DNA from: Pseudoduganella lutea
Lineage (GTDB): Bacteria; Pseudomonadota; Gammaproteobacteria; Burkholderiales; Burkholderiaceae_D
Length of the DNA stretch: 64,000 nucleotides
Direction: 5' to 3'
Assembly (NCBI RefSeq): GCF_004209755.1
Contig: NZ_CP035913.1
Span: forward strand, 4,898,001 to 4,962,000
Both the position numbers and the translations under genes were made by a program. Below the pieces are notes generated by a model, which was not told the origin of the DNA, did not search any database, and saw nothing but the letters and a program-made list of their open reading frames with translations. Positions 50,253 through 59,410 of this stretch are shown piece by piece. Each line of letters begins with the position of its first letter. The first letter of the stretch is position 1.

Positions 50253-51257
50253 TCAGCAGACGGTGCTGGTGCGCACCACCAGCTCGACCGGCGCAACCTT
50301 TTCCACGGCCTCGCCGGCGCGGCCGTTCAGCAGCAACTCCACGCCCAGCGCCCCCAGTTCCTTCTTGTTGATGCGCAGCGTCGTCAGCGGCCGGTGGCCC
50401 AGCACCGCCGTCGAGATATCGTCGAAGCCTACGATGGCCACGTCGTGCGGCACCTTCAGGCCTTTCGCCAGGCAGCAGCGCATCGCCACCAGCGCGGCGC
50501 TGTCGTTGTAGCAGAACACCGCGTCCGGCGGTTTCGGCAGTGCGAGCAGCGTTTCCATCGCTTCCCATGCCCCCTGTTCCAGGTCCACGCCATCGGGCAG
50601 CGGCGCTTCCAGCCGGGGATCGGCCAGGATGCCGGCATCGAACAGCGCCTGCCGGTACCCGCGCGCGCGCTCGCGGATGCTGTAGTGCGACAGCGACCCG
50701 CAGATGAAGCCCACGCGCTCCCGCCCGCGTTCGATCAGGTGCTTCGTGGCCAGGTAGCCGCCCATCATGTTGTCCGGATTGACCGAGCTGTAGCCGCGCA
50801 GCTTCATGTCGATCAGCACGATCGGCTTGCCGGTGGCGCGCAGCGCCGACAGCAGTTCGGGTTCGAAGAAACCGGCGCACACGATGGCGTCCGGTGCATG
50901 CATGCGCAGCTGGTCCACCAGGCCATCGGCCGGGCCGACCGCCATGAACGACAGCACGATGCCCTGCTTGCGGCACGCTTCCTCGGCGCCGTGCAGCACG
51001 GGCGAGTAGAACGGGCTGCTGGCGGCCGTGTTGTGCTGGCGGTGCAGCAGGAACGTGAGGCGCCGCAGCCGCTTGGGCCGCAGCTTGCAGAAGTCGTAGC
51101 CCAGGTCGCGGGCCGTTTCCAGCACTTTCTGGCGCGTGACCTCGGTCAGCCCCGGCTCGTTCTTCAGGGCCCGCGAGATCGTTCCCGCCGAAACGCCGGC
51201 GGCGCGCGCGATGTCGCGGATCGTGACGCCGCCCTGCGCGACGGTGGCGGCCGTCAT
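50253..51257 (-). CDS. LacI family transcriptional regulator of the mannan locus
   Basis: 334 residues from the ATG at 51257, preceded by GGGGAG. The N-terminal HTH is VTIRDIARAAGVSAGTISRAL with a hinge helix (KVLETARDLGY). The effector domain is of the periplasmic-binding type (SPFYSPVLHGAEEACR, AIVGFDDISTAVLGHRPLTT). It likely binds GTTTAGT-N7-ACTAAAC sites, one of which (51407-51427) lies upstream of its own gene. The inducer is presumably mannose, mannobiose or a derivative. Divergent from the transporter gene and in the same direction as the AGE-PfkB genes. Confidence 0.92.
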   Translation of the reverse strand: MTAATVAQGGVTIRDIARAAGVSAGTISRALKNEPGLTEVTRQKVLETARDLGYDFCKLRPKRLRRLTFLLHRQHNTAASSPFYSPVLHGAEEACRKQGIVLSFMAVGPADGLVDQLRMHAPDAIVCAGFFEPELLSALRATGKPIVLIDMKLRGYSSVNPDNMMGGYLATKHLIERGRERVGFICGSLSHYSIRERARGYRQALFDAGILADPRLEAPLPDGVDLEQGAWEAMETLLALPKPPDAVFCYNDSAALVAMRCCLAKGLKVPHDVAIVGFDDISTAVLGHRPLTTLRINKKELGALGVELLLNGRAGEAVEKVAPVELVVRTSTVC

Positions 51258-51352
51258 GGACGGCTCCCCGCTGGAAATGTGCTCATGGATTCGCCTCCGT
51301 TGTGGTTGAGCGGGCACCGGGCCTGGTGGCCCCGACCGCTCTTTATGGCCAC

Positions 51353-51382
51353 AGTCTTGCACAGCCGCTCGGCCATGGTCAA
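51353..51382 (-). promoter_or_regulatory. Candidate lacI promoter
   Basis: On the minus strand, TTGACC (51382-51377) lies 24 bp beyond operator A. The best -10 is a weak AAGACT at 18-bp spacing. Confidence 0.4.
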
Positions 51383-51406
51383 ACAACCAGGGGCCCGGGC
51401 GCGGCA

Positions 51407-51427
51407 GTTTAGTCGCATTTACTAAAC
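51407..51427 (-). promoter_or_regulatory. Operator A, upstream of lacI
   Basis: GTTTAGT-CGCATTT-ACTAAAC on the plus strand, a perfect 7-7-7 dyad. Read toward lacI it is GTTTAGTAAAT followed by GCGACTAAAC. Probable binding site of the LacI-family regulator. Confidence 0.75.
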
Positions 51428-51484
51428 AAGGTGGGCAAGCATGCCCCATGCTGCGGCGCGCCATGGCAAAGGGCGGGCAGGGCT

Positions 51485-51505
51485 GTTTAGTGAACGACGC
51501 TAAAC
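51485..51505 (+). promoter_or_regulatory. Operator B, upstream of the transporter operon
   Basis: GTTTAGT-GAACGAC-GCTAAAC, one mismatch from the perfect dyad. It ends 23 bp before a TTGACC -35-like hexamer and about 100 bp before the transporter ATG. Confidence 0.75.
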
Positions 51506-51528
51506 TAGGCCCGTTTTACCGATCATGT

Positions 51529-51557
51529 TTGACCGGCCATGCACGCTTATGGAGAAT
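51529..51557 (+). promoter_or_regulatory. Candidate transporter-operon promoter
   Basis: TTGACC (51529-51534), 17 bp, GAGAAT (51552-51557). Both hexamers are partial sigma-70 matches, as expected for a promoter that needs an activator. Confidence 0.45.
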
Positions 51558-51606
51558 CGTTGCCATAACAACACCCGGCCTTTCGCCGGATACCAGGAGA
51601 CAATCG

Positions 51607-52890
51607 ATGGCACAGATGTCACCCGCGGCCCTTGGGCCGCAGGGCAGCGCTCCCGCGCAGCCCCAGCAAACCTTCCCCCTCGTCGTGATCACCGTGCTGT
51701 TCTTCATGTGGGGCTTGCTCACATCGCTGAACGACGTGCTGATCCCCCACCTGAAGTCGGTCTACACGCTGAACTACGTGCAGGCGATGCTGGTGCAGTT
51801 CTGCTTCTTCGGCGCGTATGCCATCGTGTCGCTGCCGGCCGGCGCCCTGATCCGCCGCATCGGCTACAAGCGCGGCGCCGTGGCCGGGCTGATGGTCGCG
51901 GCGCTCGGCTGCGCGCTGTTCTACCCGGCGGCAACGAGCGGCTACGGGCTGTTCCTGTTCGCCTTCTTCGTGCTGGCCGCCGGCATCACCGTGCTGCAGG
52001 TGGCGGCCAATCCGTTCGTGACGGTATTGGGACCGCCGGCCACGGCATCGAGCCGGCTGACGCTCACGCAGGCATTCAATTCCCTGGGTACGACGATCGC
52101 GCCGGCACTCGGCGGCATGCTGATCCTGGGTGGCGTCATGGCCGAATTCGATGTCAGCCAGCTGTCCGGCGAGGCGCTGGCGCGTTACCGGCTTTCCGAA
52201 GCGGCAGCCGTGCAGGGCCCGTATCTCGCGCTGGCCGCCGCGTTGCTGGTGCTGGCCGTCTTGTTCGCACTGGTCCGGCTGCCGGCGATCACCCACGCCG
52301 ACGACACGCCGCGGACGGCCGGCGGCTCCGTGCTCGCGCACCGCCACCTGGTACTGGGCGCGATCGGCATTTTCCTCTACGTGGGCGGGGAAGTGGCGAT
52401 CGGCAGCTTTTTGATCAACTTCATCGGCGAGCCGCAGATCGCCGGCCTGGATCACGGCGCGGCGGCGAAATATGTCAGCTATTACTGGGGCGGCGCGATG
52501 ATCGGCCGCTTCATCGGCTTTGCCGTGATGCGCAGGGTAAGCCCCGGCAAGGCGCTGGCGTTCAACGCCATGGCCAGCATCATGCTGCTGCTGGTGGCGA
52601 TCTTCGGCTCCGGCGCAACGGCCATGTGGGCGGTGATCGGCGTGGGCCTGTTCAACTCGATCATGTTCCCGACGATCTTCAGCATGGCGCTGTACCGCCT
52701 CGGCGCGCAGACGGGGCAGGGCTCCGGCATCCTGTGCATGGCCATCGTGGGCGGCGCCATCGTGCCGTTCGTGCAAGGGGCGCTGGCCGATGCGATCGGG
52801 CTGCAATGGTCGTTCTTCGTGCCGGCCGCCTGCTATGTCTTCATCCTGTACTTCGGCATCCGCTACGCGCGCATGTATGTAGACCAGTGA
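51607..52890 (+). CDS. FucP-type MFS sugar transporter
   Basis: 427 residues from the ATG at 51607, with AGGAGA seven bases upstream. About twelve membrane helices. The family signature is [19 protein letters not shown] and [19 protein letters not shown], with [13 protein letters not shown], typical of FucP/GluP-type sugar:H+ symporters. It probably imports mannose or glucose released outside the cytoplasm. First gene of the plus-strand operon, preceded by operator B. A 14-bp tandem repeat follows from its stop codon. Confidence 0.93.
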   Translation: MAQMSPAALGPQGSAPAQPQQTFPLVVITVLFFMWGLLTSLNDVLIPHLKSVYTLNYVQAMLVQFCFFGAYAIVSLPAGALIRRIGYKRGAVAGLMVAALGCALFYPAATSGYGLFLFAFFVLAAGITVLQVAANPFVTVLGPPATASSRLTLTQAFNSLGTTIAPALGGMLILGGVMAEFDVSQLSGEALARYRLSEAAAVQGPYLALAAALLVLAVLFALVRLPAITHADDTPRTAGGSVLAHRHLVLGAIGIFLYVGGEVAIGSFLINFIGEPQIAGLDHGAAAKYVSYYWGGAMIGRFIGFAVMRRVSPGKALAFNAMASIMLLLVAIFGSGATAMWAVIGVGLFNSIMFPTIFSMALYRLGAQTGQGSGILCMAIVGGAIVPFVQGALADAIGLQWSFFVPAACYVFILYFGIRYARMYVDQ

Positions 52891-52980
52891 ATGTCGGCCA
52901 GTGAATGTCGAGCAATGAACATCGACCAATAAGCGTCGACCGATAAGCGTCGGCAATGAGCGCCGACCAACAAGCGAGAG
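52884..52980 (+). repeat. Seven degenerate 14-bp tandem repeats between transporter and GH3 genes
   Basis: Units such as CCAGTGAATGTCGG, CCAGTGAATGTCGA, GCAATGAACATCGA, CCAATAAGCGTCGA, CCGATAAGCGTCGG and CAATGAGCGCCGA follow head to tail; the sixth is 13 bp. The array starts within the transporter stop codon and ends at the GH3 Shine-Dalgarno. Nearly every unit carries TGA or TAA. Confidence 0.88.
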
Positions 52981-52988
52981 AGAAATCC

Positions 52989-55223
52989 ATGAAGCACGAC
53001 GCAGCAATCCTGCTGGCGCTGGCGGCACTGCCATGCCTGGCCGCGGCAGCCGAGTCGGCCCGGCCCTGGCTGGACAAGAGCCTGGACCCCGACCGGCGCG
53101 CCGCGCTGGTCCTCAAGGAAATGACGCAGAAGGAAAAGCTGAACTGGGTGTCGAGCCATTTCGGCGCGGACCACGGCGGCAACAAGACAAAGAAGGTGCC
53201 CGAAGCGCTCCCGTTCTCGGCCGGCTACGTGCCGCCGCTGCCGCGCCTGGGCCTGCCCGCGCTGTTCCTCACCGATGCCGGCATCGGCGTGGCCACGCAA
53301 AACACCACCACGCCGCGCGAGCGCACCGCGCTGCCCTCCGGCATCGCCACGGCGGCCACGTGGAACCGCAAGCTGGCCTATGAAGGCGGGCGGATGATCG
53401 GCTTCGAGGCGCGCGCATCCGGCTTCAATGTGATGCTGGCCGGCGGCATGAACCTGATGCGCGAACCGCGCAACGGCCGCAATTTCGAGTATGGCGGCGA
53501 AGATCCCTTGCTGGCCGGCGTGATGGTGGCCGAGCAGGTGCGCGGCATCGAGTCGAACCACGTCATTGCGACGATCAAGCACTACGCGCTGAACGCCCAG
53601 GAAACCGGAAGGTTCGAGCTCGATGCCCGCATCGACCCGGCGGCGCTGCGCATGTCCGACCTGTTCGCGTTCCAGGTGGCGCTGGAAATGACGGATGCGG
53701 GATCGTTCATGTGCGCCTACAACCGCCTCAACGGGCCGTACGGCTGCGAGCACCCGTGGCTGCTGAACACCGTGCTGAAGGGCGACTGGGGCTTCAAGGG
53801 CTTCGTGATGTCCGACTGGGGCGCCACGCACAGCACGGTGGAAGCGGCCAATGCGGGACTGGACCAGCAGTCGGGCTTTGAATTCGACCGGTCCCGCTAC
53901 TTCGGCGGCGCGCTCGAGGAAGCGGTGGAAAGCAATTTCGTGCCGCAGAAACGGCTCGACGACATGGCATTGCGGATCCTGCGCACGATGTTCGCGAAAG
54001 GCGTCGTCGACCATCCGGTGAAGGAGGGTGGGGCGATCGACTACGACGCCCATGGCCGCATCAGCCAGGCCGATGCCGAGGAAGGCATCGTACTGCTGAA
54101 GAACGCCGGCAAGCTGCTGCCGCTGTCGACGTCCGCGAAGAAGATCGTCGTCATCGGCGGTCATGCGGACAAGGGCGTGCTGGCCGGCGGCGGTTCGTCG
54201 CTGGTGTATCCGCGCGGCGGCAATGCCGTGCCCGGCCTGCTGCCGGCCACCTGGCCGGGGCCGATCATGTATTACCCGTCGTCGCCATTGAAGGCGATCC
54301 AGGCCCGCGTGCCGGGTGCCCAGGTGGCATTCGACGATGGCACCGATCCGGCCAGGGCGGCCCGCCTGGCGGCGGGTGCGGACGTGGTGCTGGTGTTCGC
54401 CACGCAGTGGGTGGGCGAAGCGCTGGACGCGACGTCGCTGGCGCTGCCCGACAACCAGGATGCGCTGATCGCCGCCGTTGCCGCCGCCAACCCGAAGACG
54501 GCCGTGGTGCTGGAAAACAGCGGGCCTGTGATGATGCCCTGGGTGGACCGGGTGGCCGGCGTCGTCGAGGCATGGTATCCGGGCACGAATGGCGGCGAGG
54601 CGATCGCCCGCGTGCTGTTCGGCGAAGTCAATCCGTCCGGCCGGCTGCCCGCCACGTTCCCCGCTGCCGAGTCGCAGTTGCCGCGGCCGAAGCTGGACGG
54701 CGACCCGGCAAAGCCAGAAGAGCGCTTCACCGTCGATTACCACGAGGGCGCCGCCGTCGGCTACAAGTGGTTCGACCTGAAGGGTTACAAGCCGCTGTTC
54801 CCGTTCGGCCACGGCCTGTCGTACACGCAGTTCGGCTATTCGGACCTGAAGGCGCAGCTGGTCGACGGCAAGGTGCAGGTGCGCTTCACCGTCACCAATA
54901 CCGGCGGCGTGGCCGGGAAGGACGTTCCGCAGGTGTACGTGTCGCCTTTGTCGGCGAAATGGGAATCGCCCAAGCGCCTGGCCGGCTGGGACAAGGTGGA
55001 CCTGGCACCCGGTGCCAGCACCAGCGTGACACTGTCGATCGACCCGCGCCTGTTCGGCATGGTGAGGGGCAGCGCCAGCACGTGGCACGTGGCCGGTGGC
55101 CGCTACCAGGTGAAGCTGGCCCGCCATGCGCAGGATGATGCGGCGCGCACCGTAACGATTCAATTGCCTGCCCAGGTGCTGGACGCGGCAGGCCACCCCC
55201 TGAAGACAAAAACGAAAGGATGA
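52989..55223 (+). CDS. Exported glycoside hydrolase family 3 enzyme
   Basis: 744 residues from the ATG at 52989; another in-frame ATG at 52956 falls in the tandem repeat. Signal peptide ALPCLAAAA. The GH3 N-terminal barrel carries the nucleophile Asp276 in KGFVMSDWGATH; RGIESNHVIATIKHYALNAQ is the KH substrate block (quoted as VIATIKHYALN). The second domain (IVLLKNAGKLLPL) and a C-terminal fibronectin-like domain (FTVTNTGGVAGKDVPQVYV) follow. GH3 enzymes remove terminal beta-linked glucose or related units; here probably from glucomannan oligosaccharides. Mannosidase activity is possible but not shown. Confidence 0.93.
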   Translation: MKHDAAILLALAALPCLAAAAESARPWLDKSLDPDRRAALVLKEMTQKEKLNWVSSHFGADHGGNKTKKVPEALPFSAGYVPPLPRLGLPALFLTDAGIGVATQNTTTPRERTALPSGIATAATWNRKLAYEGGRMIGFEARASGFNVMLAGGMNLMREPRNGRNFEYGGEDPLLAGVMVAEQVRGIESNHVIATIKHYALNAQETGRFELDARIDPAALRMSDLFAFQVALEMTDAGSFMCAYNRLNGPYGCEHPWLLNTVLKGDWGFKGFVMSDWGATHSTVEAANAGLDQQSGFEFDRSRYFGGALEEAVESNFVPQKRLDDMALRILRTMFAKGVVDHPVKEGGAIDYDAHGRISQADAEEGIVLLKNAGKLLPLSTSAKKIVVIGGHADKGVLAGGGSSLVYPRGGNAVPGLLPATWPGPIMYYPSSPLKAIQARVPGAQVAFDDGTDPARAARLAAGADVVLVFATQWVGEALDATSLALPDNQDALIAAVAAANPKTAVVLENSGPVMMPWVDRVAGVVEAWYPGTNGGEAIARVLFGEVNPSGRLPATFPAAESQLPRPKLDGDPAKPEERFTVDYHEGAAVGYKWFDLKGYKPLFPFGHGLSYTQFGYSDLKAQLVDGKVQVRFTVTNTGGVAGKDVPQVYVSPLSAKWESPKRLAGWDKVDLAPGASTSVTLSIDPRLFGMVRGSASTWHVAGGRYQVKLARHAQDDAARTVTIQLPAQVLDAAGHPLKTKTKG

Positions 55224-55225
55224 CG

Positions 55226-56530
55226 ATGAAAAAAGTGATCGCACTGGCAGCCTCGCTGCTGATGATGGGCGTGGTACCTGTTGCCTCGGCGGCGGCCCCC
55301 GACTTCGTGGCCGTGAAAAAGACGCAGTTCACCCGCAATGGCCATCCGTACTACATCGCCGGCGCCAACTTCTGGTATGGCGCCTACCTCGGCGCCAACG
55401 ATCGTCCGCGGCTGCTGAAGGAACTCGATACGCTCAAGGCCATGGGCATCAACAACCTGCGCGTGCTGGCCGTTTCCGAGAAGACGGACATGAAGAGCGC
55501 CGTGCGCCCCGCTACCACGAACGAACCGGGCAAGTACGACGAGCGGCTGCTGGCGGGCATGGATTTCCTGCTGGCCGAGATGGGCAAGCGCGACATGACG
55601 GCCGTGATCTACCTGAACAACTTCTGGCAATGGTCGGGCGGCATGACGCAGTACCTGAACTGGTTTGCCGGCACGCCCGCGCTCGACCCGAACGTGACGA
55701 AGGACTACGAGACCTACATGCGCGAGACGGCGCGCTTCTACACGAACGAGAAGGCGCAGGCCGAGTACCGCAACGTGATCCGCACCTTCATCAACCGCAA
55801 GAACACGGTGACCGGCAAGCCGTATGCGGGCGACCCGGTGATCATGTCGTGGCAGCTGGCCAATGAGCCGCGCCCCGGCAATGCCAGCTCGACGCCGCAG
55901 GAAAAAGAGATCTACGTGAAATGGATCGCCGACACGGCCGCCTACATCCGTGGCCTCGACAAGAACCACCTGGTCAGCACCGGCAGCGAAGGCCTGGCCG
56001 GTTCGGCGCACGATGCCGCGCTGTTCGAGAAGGCGCACGCGTCGAAGGATGTCGACTATTTGACCTATCACCTGTGGCCGAAGAACTGGGGCTGGATCGA
56101 CTCGAAGCGGGTCGATGCCACGTGGAGCGGCGCGCTGGAGAAGAGCAGCCACTACCTGAACGTGCACATCGACTATGCGAAGAAGATGGGCAAGCCGATC
56201 GTGCTGGAAGAATTCGGTATGGACCGCGACGGCGCGTCGTTCGACATCAAATCGTCGACGAAAGTGCGCGACCGCTTCTACAAGGTGGTGTTCGATGTCG
56301 TCGTCGGCCGCGCCGAGAAGGGCGATCCGGTTGCCGGCTTCAACTTCTGGGCATGGGGCGGCGCGGGCCGCGCGGCCAATGCCGACTACTGGTGGAAGGA
56401 AGGCAACGACCTGATGGGCGACCCGCCGCAGGAAGAGCAGGGCCTGTATTCCGTGTTCGATACCGACAAGTCGACGATCGCGCTGATCCGCCAGTACGCC
56501 GATCGCCTGCACGCGCTCGAGCGCAAGTGA
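55226..56530 (+). CDS. Exported GH5 endo-beta-1,4-mannanase (GH5_7-like)
   Basis: 434 residues from the ATG at 55226, with AAAGGA five bases upstream. Signal peptide MKKVIALAASLLMMGVVPVASA. The (beta/alpha)8 barrel has the acid/base Glu214 in SWQLANEPRPG and the nucleophile Glu in VLEEFGMDRDG (about residue 329). LVSTGSEGLAG and LTYHLWPKNWGW are blocks shared with mannanases of subfamily 7. It would cut mannan, glucomannan or galactomannan backbones. Only three bases after the GH3 stop, so it is in the same transcript. Confidence 0.92.
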   Translation: MKKVIALAASLLMMGVVPVASAAAPDFVAVKKTQFTRNGHPYYIAGANFWYGAYLGANDRPRLLKELDTLKAMGINNLRVLAVSEKTDMKSAVRPATTNEPGKYDERLLAGMDFLLAEMGKRDMTAVIYLNNFWQWSGGMTQYLNWFAGTPALDPNVTKDYETYMRETARFYTNEKAQAEYRNVIRTFINRKNTVTGKPYAGDPVIMSWQLANEPRPGNASSTPQEKEIYVKWIADTAAYIRGLDKNHLVSTGSEGLAGSAHDAALFEKAHASKDVDYLTYHLWPKNWGWIDSKRVDATWSGALEKSSHYLNVHIDYAKKMGKPIVLEEFGMDRDGASFDIKSSTKVRDRFYKVVFDVVVGRAEKGDPVAGFNFWAWGGAGRAANADYWWKEGNDLMGDPPQEEQGLYSVFDTDKSTIALIRQYADRLHALERK

Positions 56531-56643
56531 AGAGAATCGGCAGTGTGAAGCCGGCGCGCACGGTGCGGCCCGCCCCGGCTGATGGCCCCGTGAACGATGC
56601 TGGCGGGGTATCATCCCGCCATCCGTTCACGTACTCACAGGAG

Positions 56644-57417
56644 ATGAAGTTGGAGATGAAGGCGATTTTTCTGGCGGCGCTGGCCGCGTTGGGATTTGCA
56701 GGGTCGGCAGGCGCGGCACCGCCGGAGGGGCGCTCGTGCGCGCTGAACGTGGAACCGCGCACGGTGGAATACCCATGGATGTCGATCGCGCGCTGGAACG
56801 AGATGAACGATGGCCTGAAGGCGCGTGCCGCGCAGGGCGATGTGGACGTGCTGTTCCTCGGCGATTCGATCACCGAGATGTGGGACAGGAAGGCGTGGGA
56901 CAGCCGCTTCGGCAAGTACCGCGCGGCGAACTTCGGCATCGGTGGCGACCATACCGGCAACGTGCTGTGGCGCCTGAAGAACGACGGCATGGACAAGCTG
57001 CGGCCGAAGGTCGTGGTGCTGCTGATCGGCGTGAACAACTTCGGCCTGTGCAATGAGCAGCCGGAGCAGGTAACGCGTGGCGTGAAGGCCGTCGTCGCGG
57101 AACTGCGCGCGCTGTATCCGGATGCCAGGATCCTCCTCAACGGCATCCTGCCCAACGGGGAACTGGCGAACGACGAGCGCCGCGCGAAGGCGAAGGCCGT
57201 GAACCGCGAGATCGCCGCCCTGGACGATGGCCGCCATGTGTTCTTCCGTGACTACGGCTCGCGCTTCCTGCAGCCGAACGGCGATATCGCGAAAGAGACG
57301 ATGGCGGACTTCCTGCACCTGACGCCGCAGGCCTACGTGACGTGGGCGGATGCGATGGGGCCGGATATCGAGACCTTGATGCGCGAAACATCGACGCGCG
57401 ACAAGCCCGCCCGATGA
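56644..57417 (+). CDS. Exported SGNH/GDSL hydrolase, probable carbohydrate acetyl esterase
   Basis: 257 residues; the alternative ATG at 56656 gives 253. Signal peptide ending GSAGAAP. SGNH blocks in order: FLGDSITEMWD (catalytic Ser), NFGIGGDHTGNVLWR (Gly), LLIGVNNFG (Asn) and ADFLHLTP (Asp and His). The WRL segment resembles the PAF-acetylhydrolase-like branch. Linked to a mannanase and to a second SGNH gene with which it overlaps by ATGA, it probably deacetylates mannan or its oligosaccharides. Substrate not proven. Confidence 0.88.
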   Translation: MKLEMKAIFLAALAALGFAGSAGAAPPEGRSCALNVEPRTVEYPWMSIARWNEMNDGLKARAAQGDVDVLFLGDSITEMWDRKAWDSRFGKYRAANFGIGGDHTGNVLWRLKNDGMDKLRPKVVVLLIGVNNFGLCNEQPEQVTRGVKAVVAELRALYPDARILLNGILPNGELANDERRAKAKAVNREIAALDDGRHVFFRDYGSRFLQPNGDIAKETMADFLHLTPQAYVTWADAMGPDIETLMRETSTRDKPAR

Positions 57418-58472
57418 TGCTTCCGGGGCGATGGCTTGCCGCCGGCGCCACGCTTGCCGCGCTGTGCGGCGGTGCGGGTGCCGCCGAGGTAGTGCTGGCC
57501 GGTGGCGATGCCGTTGCCCGAATGGGGCGAATGGTCGATACCGCTGATGGCGGCGTGCGCTTTGCTTATCCGGGTGTGTCGTCGTTCCTCCGATTCGACG
57601 GGCGCGAGCTGGTTCTCGACGCCTCGACGACAGGGGACAGCAGTTACCTGGACGTGATCGTCGACGGCACGTTCGCGCAGAGCGTGCACGTGCCCCGCGG
57701 CCGTGCCTTCCATGTACTGGCGAGCGGCCTGCCGGCCGGGCCGCACACGGTGCAGGTGCTGCACCGCTCCGAAACATGGCATGGTGTCGTCACGCTGCAC
57801 GGCTTCACGACCGATGGGCATGTGCTCGCACCGCCCGCGCTGCCGTCGCGCCGCGTGCTGTTCCTGGGCGACTCCGTCACCTGCGGCGAAGCGCTCGAAC
57901 GCACGCCCCCGGGGCCGAAGCAGCCCGTGTGGTGGAACCCGCGCCTGTCCTACGGCATGCTGGCCGGCGCCGCGCTTGGCGCCCAGGTCCAACTCGTGTG
58001 CCACGGCGGCCGCGGCCTGGTGCGCAGCTGGAACGGCCGCACCGACGAATTCAACCTTGACCGTTTCTACGAACTGGCCATCGCCGCGCCCGACGCGCCC
58101 GCGCCATGGCACCAGCAGCGCTACGCGCCCGACCTGATCGTCAGCGCGATCGGCACCAATGATTTCAACGGGGGCATTCCCGACCGCACGCAATACGTGG
58201 ACGCCTACGTCGCCTTCGTCCACACGCTGCTGCGCGACCATCCGCAGGCCCGGATCGTGCTCACCGAAGGCGCCATCCTCCACGGCGACAAGAAAGCCGC
58301 GCTGACCGCATACATCGCCGCCGTCATCGCCCGCACCGGCAACCCGCGCGTGCACCACATCCCCTCCCGCCACTACCCCGGCGACGCCCAGGACGCCCAC
58401 CCCACCCGCGACCAGCACCAGCAAATGGCCGATGACCTCGTCCCACCGCTGCGCCAACTGATGAGCTGGTAG
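57414..58472 (+). CDS. Exported two-domain SGNH esterase (CE2-like)
   Basis: 352 residues from the ATG at 57414, overlapping the previous stop. Signal peptide MMLPGRWLAAGATLAALCGG. An N-terminal beta-rich jelly-roll domain (about 25-130; VRFAYPGVSSFLRFDGREL, SYLDVIVDG) precedes an SGNH domain with VLFLGDSVTCGEAL (Ser), CHGGRGLVRS (Gly), SAIGTNDFNGG (Asn) and DAHPTRDQH (Asp/His). This architecture is that of carbohydrate esterase family 2, which removes acetyl groups from xylan, mannan or glucomannan. Last gene of the plus-strand mannan operon; a repeat follows. Confidence 0.88.
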   Translation: MMLPGRWLAAGATLAALCGGAGAAEVVLAGGDAVARMGRMVDTADGGVRFAYPGVSSFLRFDGRELVLDASTTGDSSYLDVIVDGTFAQSVHVPRGRAFHVLASGLPAGPHTVQVLHRSETWHGVVTLHGFTTDGHVLAPPALPSRRVLFLGDSVTCGEALERTPPGPKQPVWWNPRLSYGMLAGAALGAQVQLVCHGGRGLVRSWNGRTDEFNLDRFYELAIAAPDAPAPWHQQRYAPDLIVSAIGTNDFNGGIPDRTQYVDAYVAFVHTLLRDHPQARIVLTEGAILHGDKKAALTAYIAAVIARTGNPRVHHIPSRHYPGDAQDAHPTRDQHQQMADDLVPPLRQLMSW

Positions 58473-58484
58473 CAAAACAACACC

Positions 58485-58515
58485 GGGGACAGTCCCTCCA
58501 AGGGGGACAGTCCCC
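58485..58515. repeat. Left REP-like block flanking the RAYT gene
   Basis: GGGGACAGTCCCT and GGGGACAGTCCCC in tandem, separated by six bases. Together with the right block (59305-59353) it brackets the transposase gene. Confidence 0.92.
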
Positions 58516-58593
58516 AGATTTTTTACAACAGTTGCTGCGACAATTTCTCCTGTGCCTGAAATACTGTCGAGCTACGAGATTTTTATAAAGCTT

Positions 58594-59196
58594 TCAGAGG
58601 GGGCGGTTGCCGGTAACCGCGCGCCGGATCAGGTGGAGGTCGCCAGGCGAGATGGCGTCGGCAAACAAGCCTCGATATGCTTCGTAGCGTTTCGATGCGT
58701 GTGCGTTGAGGCTCAAGTACGTCGTGTGCGGGATCAGCAACTCGTCGGCCAATAGACCCGCGTTGCCGGAGTAACTCGACCAGCGATACCTGGACGGTGC
58801 GTCCACCATGCTTGCGCGTACGGGATTGAGTTCGATGTAGCGCTGGCACGTCAAGAAATACCGATCGGTCGTTACAGGCGACGAGTAATAGCGCCCTTGC
58901 CACACACTACCGCTCCGACCGCAGCGCCGGTTCAAGTACTGCGCATAGTTTTGCGCAATATTTTTCATCAATATCGGCAACTGGACTACGTCCTCTATCG
59001 ACGCCAGCAGATGCACGTGATTTGTCATCAAGACATAAGCGTGGATCGACGCGTCATAGGTTCGGCCAAATTCGTCGAGCCATTCAAGATAATGCGAATA
59101 ATCCGAGCGCTGGAGGAAGCATGGCTGGCGGTTATGGCTGCGCTGAATGATGTGATGGGGGTATCCCGGCAACAGGAGTCTGGCGTGGCGTGGCAT
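58594..59196 (-). mobile_element. REP-associated tyrosine transposase (RAYT, Y1 HUH family)
   Basis: 200 residues. Starts MPRHARLLLPGYPHHIIQRS. The HUH motif is VLMTNHVHLLA and the catalytic Tyr is probably in CQRYIELNPVRA, the characteristic TnpA_REP end. WQGRYYSSPV and GRTYDASIHAYVLM fit RAYT. A GGAG lies close before the ATG. RAYTs recognise and mobilise REP hairpins as single-stranded DNA, and are usually single copy. Here the gene sits between two clusters of GGGGAC-GTCCCC palindromes, its likely cognate REPs. It separates the esterase genes from the TonB receptor gene and may have moved into the locus. Confidence 0.93.
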
Positions 59197-59304
59197 GGGG
59201 AGCTCCGTCTAAAAAACTCAACAGTGACATCCGGCGACTTGGCGCTACTGCGGCCGCTCAACCCCCTACCAAAAATCAGGGCTACGGAGTGTTGTAAATA
59301 GTTT

Positions 59305-59353
59305 GGGGACTGTCCCCTCCAGAGGGACTGTCCCCGTTGGAGGGACAGTCCCC
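59305..59353. repeat. Right REP-like block flanking the RAYT gene
   Basis: Three head-to-tail variants: GGGGACTGTCCCC (59305-59317), GGGACTGTCCCC (59324-59335) and GGGACAGTCCCC (59342-59353), separated by six-base spacers. The spacing matches that of the left block. Confidence 0.92.
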
Positions 59354-59366
59354 GGTTTTGGGAAAC

Positions 59367-59390
59367 AAAAAAGCCGCGCGGAGCGCGGCT
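59367..59390 (-). terminator. Rho-independent terminator of the TonB receptor gene
   Basis: On the minus strand, AGCCGCGC-TCC-GCGCGGCT followed by TTTTTT, 20 bases past the receptor stop. Confidence 0.93.
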
Positions 59391-59410
59391 GTGAAGTGAC
59401 ACCAGAGAGA

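Larger units (their letters stand above)
51258..51606. other. Divergent control region between lacI and the transporter operon
   Basis: 349 bp without a gene. It holds operator A (51407-51427), operator B (51485-51505) with centres 78 bp apart, and a TTGACC hexamer pointing outward on each side. Confidence 0.7.
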
